Positions 1 through 11,130 of a DNA stretch of 64,000 nt are shown piece after piece. A program made the translations under genes and the position numbers. This stretch comes from Tetradesmus obliquus (lineage: Eukaryota > Chlorophyta > Chlorophyceae > Sphaeropleales > Scenedesmaceae). Positions within the stretch are counted from its first letter, which is position 1. The number at the start of each line of letters is the position of its first letter. The DNA lies in the NCBI GenBank assembly GCA_030272155.1, contig CP126199.1:1488001-1552000 (forward strand). Reading direction: 5' to 3'. The notes beneath the pieces were generated by a model, which worked only from the letters and a program-made list of their open reading frames with translations, made no database searches and was not told the DNA's origin.

Positions 1-79
1 CACACCACCTCGGCTCTCACCCAGCATGCAAGCACCAACTGGACCCCGACGCCGTGCCTAAACCTCCGCTGCCGCTCAC

Positions 80-3000
80 TTGCGCAGCTTGTAGATGGTG
101 TCGATGAAGCGCGGCACAAACATGCGGCCAAACTTGTCGCAGAAGAAGCCAAACTGGCTGGCGTCCAGCACAGCGCCCAGCCGGGGGGCTGCCTCGATGA
201 TGAGCAGCCGCCGCATGGCGCTTACATAAGGGCTGTCGTCACCGGGTGACTCGATGGCGTCCCAGCGCATGCGCAGCATGTCCTGCAGCGATCCAGAGCG
301 GCAGTGATGTTAGTGTAACATAGGAGCGGCAGGGAGCAGGCGCCGCATGGAGCTCACGCAGGGGCTGTCGTCACCAGGTGACTCTATTGTGTCCCAGCGC
401 ATGCGCAGCATGTCCTGTGGGAGGTGGAAGCGGCAGCGTGATACACAGCAAAGACGCTGTGCATTGAAAATTAATTGGTCAAACCAAATTTCTGTTCGGC
501 CAGCAACAGACGCGGATTGCAAATCAAGCACTCCCAGTGTTGCAATCAGGCAGTCTGCTGCTGTGGCTGCTGTGTGTTGCTGTCTGCTCTGCACAGCTGC
601 AGCCTCACACCCACCTGCAGGCAGGCGTCCAGGCGCGTGTTGATGCCCAGCACCAGCACGCTCAAGCACTGGCTGGCCACGCCAGTAAAGGCGCTCTCCT
701 CCTCCCCAAGGTCAGTGGCCTCCACCAGGCTAGGAGCCAGTCCTGGGGCCAGCTCCTTGGCAATGAGACGCCCCAGGCCCTCCGTGGTCTCCCTGCAGTA
801 TAATGAAAAAGAACGGGTGGAGTAGCAGCAGTGATTTTAGCGGATGGGGAACAGTTTGGTGACCCAGGATCTCAGGGTTACATCATAGGGGTGTTGAAGG
901 CAGCGTGCGTGCATGCGCGTTGCACTGCAAGCTTGGCGGCCTACGGCATCGCAACAGAGTCAGCAATGCACTCCACAGCACAACACCGTCTTCCCTTTCA
1001 AGCCTTGCTGATCCGCAGCTGCTATCACCTGCAGTGCTCTGCAGTAGCCAGGATGGCCGCCAGCACCTCCTCCTCCTCCTGCGGCAGCCGCACATGCCAG
1101 TCGCTGCCGTGGTAGGGCGGCTGCGCTGAGGTGCCGCCGGTAGCTGTCTTGGGCAGCCGCTTGAGCAGCTCGCCAGCATATGCAGACAGCACGCGCTGGA
1201 CGCGCAGCAGCAGCAGCAGTAGCAGCAGCAGGGATACACAGGACAGGGTCAGGAACACAGCAGCATGATGCTCAACATCAGGCCCGAGACACAGGGGCTT
1301 ATGCTTGATCATGGCGCTTCCACAGCTGCTTACATGCTAAAGGCGGGCCAAAGCAGCACCTCAAACACGTGTTGCGGCGCCCACTGCAACAACAGCTGCT
1401 CTTGCTGTCATCCCACAAGCCGTTCTGAACCCATGCTTTCTTCCTCTCCCTCGGCTTGACAGCAGCCCCTGCGACGCGCTGCCGGTCATTGCACCCAGCT
1501 GCCTGCTGCTCTCATACGCGCCCCACCTTGAACGCGCCCGCCAGCCGCGCCAGCGTGCGGCCCCTGCTGACTAGCTTTACGCAGCGGTGCAGCGATGCGC
1601 GGATCTTGAGGAACAGCGCGTTAGCGCTGCCCAGCACGTGACTGTCCTCCTGGCCCTCAGGCGGCTTCCAGGCGCGCTCAGCCTCCTCCTTGATGAGCTG
1701 GTCTAGGTGCTTCAGCAGCTGCATGTGGTGCGATGTGTTGACGCGCAGAATGCAGGCAGCAAGGGTAGATGCAGTTGGCAAGTGAGTGTGCCAGCATTTG
1801 GCCCTAGGCAGCAACGTGCTATCAAGTTTGGCCAGCAGTGCTGATGCAGAGGCTGCTCCTGCAGGCCATGATGCAGCGCTGCCAGCGCTTGAGGTACTGC
1901 TAGCGCTCATGGCACTGCTAGCGCTTACGGCACTGCTAGCGCTTACGGCACTGCTAGCGCTCATGGCATTGCTAGCGCTTACGGCACTGCTAGCGCTTAC
2001 GGCACTGCTGCATACAAATGTGTCAGCAGGGCCGTGCATCATACCTCTTTCTGCTCCTCAGCTACGTAGTACTTCAATGAGTCCTCAAACGCTTCACTGA
2101 TGGCTCCTTCAAATGCCACGCGTGCTGCAGCAGCAGCAGCCTCAGCAGACGCACCAGCCGGAGCGCTGCTGCCGCCTGCATCTGCCTGCTGTTGTGCTGC
2201 TGCTGCGGCTGCTGCAGCAGCTGCCGCCGCCGCTGCCTGCTGCTTCTTGCGGAAGGCCTCGAGGCGCCGCCTTGCTTCGCTAGCTGGGAGGTTGTCAATG
2301 TCCTGCATGCAGCATGCACGCAAGCAGCAGCAGCAGCAGCGTTGAATGACATATCACAGATGCATGTACGCACCAGCATGGCCACAACTACGCAAGCCCC
2401 ATCACAGAAGCTAGACTGCGTGCCTTTGCCTTGTAACCCTGAGCCCCTGCGCCAGAGATACCCACCTGCAAGTCATCATCGTCGTCCTGCGCTGCGCCGC
2501 CGCCAAACATGGCCGCCATCTCGCGCTCAAACTTGTTGGTTGCAACAACTGTCTTGATGAGCGGGCCAACGTCCTCACGCACCGCCTCCTCGTTGTCCGA
2601 CAGCAGCCGCTTCACGGCAGCCTGCGGCAGAATCAATTGCGTCACACATGGAGCGAGATGCACATAGCAAGGTATGTGCTTGCGCTCGCACAAACAACAG
2701 ATGGTAAACAGCAACAGTGATGGTGGCGGCTGCCAAACTGTCAAAATATCTGCTATTGCAGCCGCACATTGCCAGCAGCCTGCAGTGCAGGCTGCGCTGC
2801 TTTCCCGTTGTAAACTTCACACAGCGCAAACATCACACAGCGCAGGAGGCCAGATTACCTGCAATCATTGATTACCGCAGCACATGCTGCCTATGCAGCA
2901 CCTTTCCGCACCTTGGTGATCTTGCAGAAGGTGATGCACAGCGTCTGCGGCACGCGCCAGTGTGCCGGGAACACCGCCCACACCTCCTTGCGCTCCTCCA

Positions 3001-6000
3001 GCCGCCCCTTGAACCACGCGAAGCGCCGCTCAAAGCGGTCCAGCTTGGCTGCGTCCCCGCTCATGCTGAAGATGGTCTGGTACACTGTCATCTCGCGCTC
3101 GCACAGCCAGTCCATGAGCTGGTCGCGCACCTGGCAGCAGATTGCAACAAGACGTGGGTGGATTGCGGTGATTTAGTCGACTCAGTGTTGAGGTGTGGTG
3201 CCACAGAGGGATGGAGTTTGAGGTTCAAGGCATCATCTGCAGTCTGGTTGAGAGCACCGGCAAACAGCGGGAGTACATGCCGCACACTAGCACATGCATA
3301 TGCAACCCTACAGGCACACTATCCTTGTGGTTTATGCAACTTTAGTCAGATGGCCAGCAACGCCACAGCCGCGCACCTTTGGTCCGAGCGCGTTGACCAC
3401 CAGGCATGCATTTGCCAGGCGTTCGATGTTGTCTGGCGTGAGCTTCACGTCGCTGCTGCCCAGCAGCATCTTGAAGTCGTCCAGCACAGCATCACGCAGC
3501 CCATTCTGCAGCGGCAAAGCGAGATGAACAAGGGTTGTGAAGGCAGGAGGACAAAAGATCAAAATTACATCGATGTCAGCAGCAGCAGCAGTGGCAGCTG
3601 CTGCGGTGCTCAGGGCACACAGTGCAGGCGGTGTGCTCGCACTAGTAGGCAGCATGTGCCATATGGTAATGCTGCAAACCATGCAAACATAATTGATGAC
3701 TGAAGATGTCAGATGGTCAGCCCACGACACTAACAACAATGCAGCAACAACACATGGAAGCTAACAAACAACAGCTCATCACAAATGCTGCTTCCTGACA
3801 ACGCTGCATTTCAAAGGCTTCCACCAACCACTGCAGTCCTTGACACGTTCCGTTGCAGCAGCCAACGCCTGTTGCTGCTGCTCCAAGCCTCCCTCTGCCC
3901 CCACCTGCACTGTCGCCAGCCGCTTGGTGAGGCTCTGGATCTTGGGCACGTCCTGGTAGTGGTTGAAGTACTCCAGCAGCTGGCTGACCGCCTCCAGCAG
4001 GTTGGCGCAGCGCTTGTACTGGTCACGCCGGTAGCCCACCTGCACAGCACACGCAGCGCATGTCCTAAATCCCAGCCATTGACTGCTTGACATGCAGCGG
4101 GTGTGCAAGGGCCTAGTTGGCTGCGGCAAGCGGCAGCAACCGCAGACTGCGGTCCGCAGGAGCCAGCTGTTATGAGTGATTTGTGATGTGAGGAATGACA
4201 GGCGTTGGATATCACAGTTGGCACTGCGGCGGAGGCAAGCGCTTAGGTGGCACAACCTGTGGGGGCTACAAAACTTTGCAGGCCAGGACGCTGAGCAGCA
4301 ATAAAACCTTCACCTTTCACCCTTCACTTTTCAGGTATGTAATGCATTCAACAACGTATCCATAGCAAAGACAGGTTTCAATCCTGTGACCTATGGGTTA
4401 TGAGCCCATCACGCTTCCACTGCGCCACTTTGCTTGCAATCAAGGAGCAGCTCAACTCTGCTGCATTGAATGAGCAGGACAGCACCCGTCCCACCCCTTG
4501 TCTGGCACCCGTGTGTAACCCCTCTTCTTCTTCTTCTGGCACCCGTGGCTCAAATCGACGCATTCGCCGCGAGACCTCTCTCGGCCTCTCTCCTGCGCTG
4601 CTGCTGTGCAGCTTCTTTGCTTTCTAGACAGCCGCTGTTGGTCCTGCAAGCACTTTTTTGTAGCACAGCACAGAGGCAGAGCCCCTAGCAGCTGCTGTGC
4701 GTGCTGCCCATGCTGAACATCACTCCCTAGCCATCACATCCGCTGCATGGGGCATAGAGGCCCCAGACACGCTGCTGCAAGTGGCACGGCCCAGTGCCTG
4801 CCCACCTGCTCCAAGTCGTCCACTGCTGCTGTCAGCATCGCCAGCCGCCGCAGGCTGGTGATGGTGTGCGTCAAGTGGCGCTTGGCATAGTCCAGCTGCA
4901 TTGCACAACAGCAGTAGCAGGAGCCATTGCATGCGCGGCGCGTGTTGGCATGCATGCACAGCCAAGGCCATGGTTGGGCTTGTTTACGGCCTGTTGCGTG
5001 CAGCTGGTCGAATTATCAAAGAGATGTATGTGTGCCGCTGTTGTATCTTAACATGTGGTGCAATCCTGTCTGCTTGCTGCCATGTCATCTGCTGATGAAC
5101 CTTGCTTGTCCCAAGCAGCAATCAGCTTCCACTGCCTGTCCTGCAAGTGCAGTCCTGTCCAGGCTGCACAAGCACAGCCAGGCATGCAGCTGCTGGCCAC
5201 CGCAAACCCCTCAGAGCTTGCCCACAACAACCAGTGCTTGCTGGCTAACCATGCAGCTGCTGGGCTGCGCCGCACCTTGCGGATGTCCCTGCAGATCTCT
5301 TGCACCAGCACCTCGCTGTCTGCTGCCTTGGCCTGGATGTCCCTGACGCGCGCAAACAGGTCGCCTATCTGGCTGGTGGCGACACTCAGGTCTTGCCTGC
5401 AAGAGGCAGTAGTAGGCACAGCTGTGTTTGCAGGAACTGCTCGTGCTGTGGGTATTACTGTCTGCTTCCTGTGCCTTTATGTGTGAGCCGAAGGGTTCTG
5501 TGGTTTGGGGCGTGCCACCAACTGCTGCAGGTTTTTTGCAGGTGAATTGGCATCCATATGCACACCAATGCCTGGCAGAAGCAACTCAAGCTGCTGATGC
5601 TGGCTACTGTCTGCTCGGCTGCTGCTCCAGCACAGATGCTCAACGCTGCTGCTATGACTGCTGCTGCTGAAGGTGCTGGCCTCACCTTGACCTGGCCTGC
5701 GTGCCACTCTGTGAGCGCACTGCCTGGAAGATCTCTTTGTCTGCTGACTTGATCTGCGGCGGCAAACAGCAAGCCACGACATCAGACCATATTCTGCTGT
5801 TTGGGCACTACCACCTTTGCATGCTTATCTGCATGGTAGCCAGCACAAGTGCTGCGCCTGATGCGGTTCTGCTTCAATGACATTTGAGTCACGCTGCTGC
5901 AAAGCGCTCAGAAGCGCGTGTTATCAGCACCCAGCAGCGGCCGCACTGCTTCTGATAGCAGGGAGCTGTTCCTGCAAGCACTGCCTGCAAAATTGCTGCA

Positions 6001-6592
6001 TGGCTGTATAAAGTGGCAAGGCAGATGCATGGCAATTTCAGACAGCCAGCTCGTCACCTGCTTGTGCAGCATGTCAATGAACTTGCCCAAGTCTCCCAGC
6101 GATGCCTCTGTTGCATGTCACACAGGTAGAAGAGCAGCCAGGTGTTGCGTGCAGTTCAGCGCAGATAGCATCATGAGCAACAGCCCCATGCAGCTGCACT
6201 CTGCTGTGTTGCACGAGCTGCTTCAAACCCAACATGGTCGCTCTCCGAGACATGGTGCAGCATGTTCTGGGCTGCGACTGATGGTGTAGTGCTTAGCTAC
6301 TTAGGGCATGGGTTGTGGTTGACAAAGCATGCACCGGGATCCTATGATGCTGCTGGCGCTCCTCGCTTCTGGTGCTGTCCAAGCATGCTTCTTGGCTGGC
6401 GTGAACCAGCAAACTCTGCTGCTGCTGTTGCTGCTCACCATCTGGGTATATCTGGTTCACAAACTTGACTGGGTCAAAATCCTCAGTATCAAAGATATCA
6501 CTCTTGCGCTGGAAAGGCGATTTCAGAGTCACAGTAGTGGAGCTGCCTGGCTGAGAGGCAGCAGCCTGCACTGCACTCCCGCTGTCAGTCAT
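80..6592 (-). CDS. VPS53: VPS53, GARP/EARP tethering complex subunit (3' end beyond the window)
   Basis: VPS53 forms GARP/EARP with VPS51, VPS52 and VPS54 or VPS50, tethering endosome-derived vesicles at the trans-Golgi and recycling endosomes. Fourteen exons can be joined in frame: 6592-6439, 6107-6058, 5753-5686, 5396-5276, 4895-4806, 4039-3905, 3505-3377, 3130-2912, 2621-2466, 2302-2045, 1718-1527, 1195-1029, 792-615 and 282-80, about 706 residues. Family landmarks in order: FDPVKFVNQIYP near the N-terminus, LVQEICRDIRK, the coiled-coil LRRLAMLTAAVDDLEQ, YFNHYQDVPKIQSL, LANACLVVNALGPK, RFAWFKGRLEERKEVWAVFP, and FCDKFGRMFVPRFI in the last visible exon. ATG 6592 is chosen because the conserved region follows closely; the frame is also open upstream. 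Exon 10 carries a poly-Ala insert. The last donor (after base 80) is phase 2, so the gene continues past the left edge. Identity is firm; small boundary shifts are possible. Confidence 0.95.
340..418 (-). repeat. Echo of the 5' edge of VPS53 exon 14
   Basis: This stretch repeats the first ~75 bases of the exon at 282-80, including the acceptor (CCCACAG then GACATGCTGCG). The encoded text DMLRMRWDTIESPGDDSP differs from the real exon at one of these 18 residues. It loses the reading past MRRLL, whereas the 282-80 copy continues into the conserved C-terminal region, so the latter is taken as the functional exon. The echo could still act as an alternative acceptor. Confidence 0.85.
1896..2010. 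repeat. 18-bp minisatellite in a VPS53 intron
   Basis: About six tandem units of an 18-mer of the form gctagcgcttacggcact, with cttacg/ctcatg variants, lie in the intron between exons 10 and 11. Each unit contains the palindromes GCTAGC and AGCGCT. Both strands read open across it because 18 is a multiple of three, so the long open frames here are not evidence of coding. Confidence 0.9.
4364..4434 (-). tRNA. tRNA-iMet (CAT), initiator, nested in a VPS53 intron
   Basis: The minus strand folds into a complete cloverleaf of 71 nt without CCA: acceptor AGCAAAG/CTTTGCT, D stem GCGC/GCGT, anticodon stem ATGGG/CCCAT with loop CTCATAA (anticodon at 4402-4400), and T stem ACAGG/CCTGT with loop ATTGAAA. 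Eukaryotic initiator hallmarks are present: an A1:U72 pair, the AGTGGCGCAG start, G-C pairs at the bottom of the anticodon stem, and a T loop beginning AT rather than TTC. There is no intron. It lies inside the VPS53 intron 4805-4040 on the same strand as the host gene, with internal A and B boxes for Pol III. The first TTTT run downstream on its strand is roughly 55-60 bases away. Confidence 0.93.
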
Positions 6593-7569
6593 GATGTTGA
6601 CTGCAGTTAAGCAGCGTGAGCTGGTTTTAGAGGCAGCATGTGCGCGCTGCCTGTTGTCAGGTTGTGGCACAGTACAGCAGGAGCAGTTGGACGTTGCCTT
6701 GCAGCTTTCACGTGTAACACGTTGCCCCAAGCTTGAAGTTCGTTTCTGTAGTATGCAAAGGTCGATGATTTTGAAGTTGCACTCGCTTTACGGTCAGTTG
6801 TTCTTCTGCTGTCATTTCCTTAGTCAACATTAACTTGGGTGACGCCCACTTCGATCTCGACGTATTGCTGCGGTGATCTTCAAGCGTGCTTACCATCTGT
6901 ACTGTGTGCCGAAGTTCCCATCGTTGCAGTCTATCGACTGCCAAGCTTCGTCGCAGATCAGGCACTCTGCTGCAACATTCGAGTCTTGTACATTTAAAAA
7001 GAGATATCATTGTTTCCACTCAAAGTTACGTCCTGCTTGTCCCAGTCCCCTCACTACCACACAACCCCCCACCTTGGAGGGACTTTGTCTACATCCACCT
7101 CCGTCATGGGCAGTTGGCCCAACACCCGCCAGTGCTTGTAACATGGGACGTTAGCGCCGGACACATGTGTTAGTGAAGGCACCGCAGCAAAGCATCAACT
7201 AGGGCTCATTGCCAGAGCAGCTGGCCTGGCATGTATAAGCTGGGCGATGAGGAGGACGCTGAAGGTGATGTTGCTTGTCACACGACGACACAGATGCATA
7301 TTCTGATCTGCACGCCCGCAGCATCGTATGCACGAGCTCACAGCATGTGGGTGTTGTGCCCACCTGTCTGCATCAGCAGCATGCACCGGCTATACATGTA
7401 GGGTACATGATGTTGCAAGCAAACCTGCTGTGCTGCTCCTGCAGACCGTGTGTTTCTTGCTGGATTTGACCGCATTGAGGCTCGCAGCCAGGAGCGGGCC
7501 AACACACAGCTGCGGAAGAAGCGGCTAGCTTGTGAGCAACGATACTGGTTTACATCGGCAGCAGCAGCA

Positions 7570-7602
<33 letters not shown>

Positions 7603-7838
7603 GTTACAGCATCTGCAGACACCAGGTTCACTCACATGGCATCTGGCTGCAGTACCTGCTGCTCTCTGCATGCCTCCTTTTGTGGCTGAAACCAGCAACT
7701 TGCAGCATTACAGCCAAGTGCTGGCACTGCAGCACAGATATCAAACCTGATGAACAGTGCAAGTATACGGCATCTTTCACTGATACAGCCGGCGGAATAT
7801 GCTTCGCAATATGCTTCTGACCAGAACCAGGCATCTAA
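6593..7838. other. Intergenic region between VPS53 and the phosphatase (divergent)
   Basis: The two genes point away from each other, so both promoters should lie here. No clear TATA box was found. At 7447-7530 the plus strand has an exon-like stretch after CTGCAG reading FDRIEARSQERANTQLRKK, followed by a CAG/GCA run. It could be a 5' exon of an unrecognised transcript, but nothing links it to the phosphatase. Confidence 0.4.
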
Positions 7839-9510
7839 ATGCCGTTCTGCATGCGTCGTGCAGACGGGATGGCGGCCGCAGCAGCCTTGCTGGCAGTGGT
7901 GATCATCGTCGGCTTATCTGTGGGCCTTGCACGCAAGTCTGGGATGCCATACACTTGCAAGGATGAGCGAGGTGCCAGCTATGACACTACATTCTTTGTG
8001 GTGAGCAGGCTGCACTGCCAGTTGAAGCAACAGCAGCGGCAGCAGTGAGCAGTTGCTGTGTTGCCGCGCTGCAGTGTATCGATGAGTTGCATTGTGTGCT
8101 TGCTGATGACAAGCAGCAGTGGCTAGCAATGTATGCTTCGCGATGTGGCCAGTAGTTTGCGGCAGCTGCACGCGTGCAGCCACACACTCTTGTGTCCACT
8201 TCTGTCTCATGCCACAGAGTTGCAGCGGCATCTGCCTAGCAAGCAACAGCAGCTGACAAGCCGTAGCATCTTGTTGCTTGCAATGCACGCAGCACGCCCC
8301 AAGTGCCCTGGACAGTTGCTGCGGCAAGCAGCTGACACTGCTGCTGCTGCTGCTGGTGCTGCTGCTGCTGCTGCTGCTGCTGCAGATCGGTGACTGGGGC
8401 AGGCAGGGCAGTTGGGATCAGCGCCAGGTGGCGCGCATGATGGCTGACGTTGCTCAGTGCATGACGCCTTCCTTCGTCATCTCAACAGGGGACAACTTCT
8501 ACGACCGTGAGTGCAGCACACACAAACAAACAAACAAACAACAGAAATTCAACGGTTGCTACTGCTCAAGCTGCTGCTAGCGTTGCTGCGGAGGACAGAG
8601 TCAGATCTGCTGTCTTGCGTACTCAGCATGCAGTGCTCAGCACAGGTTGCTGATTCTTAACGTGGCTCCGCTGTGCACTAATACTGCGGCCGTGCAGCAG
8701 CCGCAATTGAGCCTTGTGATGATGTTGGCGCTGTTGAAGCCAGTGCTGCTGCTGCTGTTGTGGCCTGCAGATGGCTTGAAGTCGCCAAATGACGAGATGT
8801 TTGCCAAGTCTTTCTCAAACGTGTACGACCAGGGCTCACTGCAGGTGAGGCAGCATTCAATCACAGAGGTTGGCAGATCTTGAAGATGCATGGCTGGTTT
8901 GCTGCCTGCTACAAAGCTTCAAGTTTTCGTGACGAAGCAGCAGCAGCACATCTTGCTATCCACTTGCACTCTTTGGACTGCAGCATTGCTGAGACAATCA
9001 CGATAACGCAGATTCCTGGTCACTTGCATGCTGTGCCTGCACTCCAAAGTGCCAACAGCCCTGCTGGCAGCCCCTGACATGTAACACCTTGTGCAGCTTG
9101 CAGCCTCTGCTCAAACCACCATAGATGGACGTCGCAAATGCATTCATGTAACTCAGCACACACTTTGATTGCTGCGCCTGCAGGTCAACTGGTATGCTGT
9201 TCTGGGCAACCATGACTATGGTGACAAAATCGACCCTGCAGAAGACAGCTGCGCAGCCAACACGCTGGATGCATGCCCCAAGGGGTGCTGCTACAGCTCT
9301 GTCTGGCAGGTGCGTGCCGCCGCCGCCGCTGCTGCTGCTGCTGCTGCTGGGTACCCTGCGGCACATCGGTTGTGGTACATGCAGCTTTGCTGGCTGGGGG
9401 CCTGGTACTATGGCAGACAGATGGGAACATGCGCTTTGCAGCATAGCGTGTGCTGCTGCGCATGTATCTACCGTGCTCAGTCAACCTGCTTCTGGCTCTC
9501 ATTGCTCATG

Positions 9511-9551
<41 letters not shown>

Positions 9552-11130
9552 TGTGCCGTGCCTTGCGCTGCCCTTTCCTGTGTACATGCAGTTTACTGGC
9601 CGCCCCAATGACGTGCGCTGGCACTGCCAGAATGGCACCTGGAACGTGCCCACAGGCAATGCAGGCCTCCTGGACATTGTGATGATAGATACTAACCCCT
9701 TCATGCCACACTACCTAAATGAGGCGTGGTCGAAGAATGCAGGTGGGCGCGGTGCTATAGCAATGTTTGTGTTGCTGTTTGTGACGGGTGCACGTGTAGC
9801 TCTTGTTCAGTCGGTGGGTTGTATAACAATGCTGGGCCTCACCGCAAGCATGCAGTAGGGCGCAACATACGACAGCGCCAGCAATGCCACACAACCCAAG
9901 TGCAGGCTTCAATGCAGCTGTGCACGCTAACATTTTGTGACGCCGTCCTGCAGGGGGCATCTGGCAGCAGAACGCCTCTCAGATCAAGCAGCAGCTGCGT
10001 CAGCGGCTGGCGGCCAGCAAGGCCCGCTGGAAGCTGGTGGTGGGCCACCACCCGATCGCCAGCTACGGCCACCACTGCAAGTTCTCAATGGATGGCGACT
10101 GTGACCACATGGCGTGGCTGGAGGCTGACCTGCAGGTGGGGGCTGGTGTGCATGGCATATGCGTGGACATCGTCATGACACAAATTTGTGAGGTCAAGTC
10201 AACTTAGTCGTGTGTGGCGGCTGTACTGTAGGATGCAGCCGTCATTGCGTATTTGTGCGAGCATGTTCACGACCTGCAGTTCATCACGCGCAGTCACACC
10301 CGGCGTCCTCATGAAGAATACATTGCACGGCGAATTGGCTGCGTCAGCAGCAGCCAAGGCACCCTGCAATCTGTTCTGCAAGCCTACTCTGTGATCATGC
10401 ACCTGTCACTGGTGCCTGCCTGCCATGTACTGCCTGCTTGCGCAATCCAATATGTTGATTGTGATTTGCAGGACGCGCGTGTTGCAGCATATCTGTGTGG
10501 CCACGACCACGACCTGCAGTACATCACGCGCCAGTCAGACCCGGCAGTACAAGACAGCACACCTGTGTGGCCGGCGTTTGTGGTCAGCGGCGCTGGCTCC
10601 AGTGTGCGCAACAATGAGTTTGGCAAGGTCAACCGCAAGGTGGGAGGCGCAATAATCTTGCATTCATATGCTGCCTCAGCAGAAAGTAACAATTGAAACT
10701 GCCTTCATTACATACATACTTCAGGTTTCAATCGCAGGCTCAGGCGAGCTACCCTCAACATTCCTGCATGGTTGATCTGTATCTCGGCGGCTGTACACGC
10801 TTGCTGGTGCTGTGTGGGTGCTGGATTGTCGCTACAGGGGCCAGACTTGTTGATGGCTTGCTGTGGGTGTGACACGAACTCCAGCCACATGTGCCTGCTT
10901 GTAAATGCTGACTTTGCCAAGTTGTCAGCTGGTTTGGGGATCGACTGGTTAGGCTGCTGCTGCTGCTGCTGCTGCGGCTGCTGCCGCAGGAGGGCTACAA
11001 CATGCCTTTCATGGCAGACGACCAAGGCTTTGTTGCTGCGCGCGTCAACGCCAGCCACCTGGTGATGCACTACTACACTACCAGCCACGCAGCGCCTGTG
11101 TACACGGCAGTGCTGGCGGCACAGCGGTAG
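7839..11130 (+). CDS. Purple acid phosphatase (low-molecular-weight metallophosphatase)
   Basis: Predicted dinuclear-metal phosphomonoesterase, 374 residues from eight exons: 7839-8000, 8386-8506, 8771-8844, 9184-9309, 9592-9742, 9954-10135, 10472-10639 and 10990-11130. All joins keep the frame. The metal-binding blocks of the family appear in order: GDWG (residues 56-59), GDNFYDHG (89-96), GNHDYG (127-132), GHHP (242-245) and GHDHD (282-286), which together supply the expected Asp, Tyr, Asn and His ligands. A hydrophobic segment at about residues 12-30 (AAAALLAVVIIVGLSVGLA) after a basic start suggests a signal peptide or anchor, hence a secreted or endomembrane enzyme. The length fits the small plant/mammalian type-5 class rather than the larger plant PAPs. 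Substrate is not readable from sequence; phosphate scavenging is an inference. Introns 1 and 4 end in CTG runs before the acceptor. Confidence 0.95.
9510..9548 (+). repeat. CTG run in phosphatase intron 4
   Basis: Roughly thirteen CTG units on the sense strand lie about 45 bases before the acceptor at 9591. A similar run at 8338-8382 abuts the acceptor of exon 2. They appear to take the place of a pyrimidine tract. Confidence 0.85.
10213..10320 (+). repeat. Decayed echo of phosphatase exon 7 (5' edge)
   Basis: The region resembles the start of exon 7 (10472 onward): GTTCACGACCTGCAGTTCAT against the exon's CCACGACCTGCAGTACAT, and CACGCGCAGTCACACCCGG against CACGCGCCAGTCAGACCCGG. It lies in the intron just upstream, has lost the GHDH histidines and contains indels. 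It is therefore a non-functional, older copy. Confidence 0.75.

Noticed and set aside
1786-2100. Plus-strand frame rich in ALLALTAL over the VPS53 minisatellite
   Set aside because: It is produced by the 18-base repeat; the VPS53 exons on the other strand explain the region.
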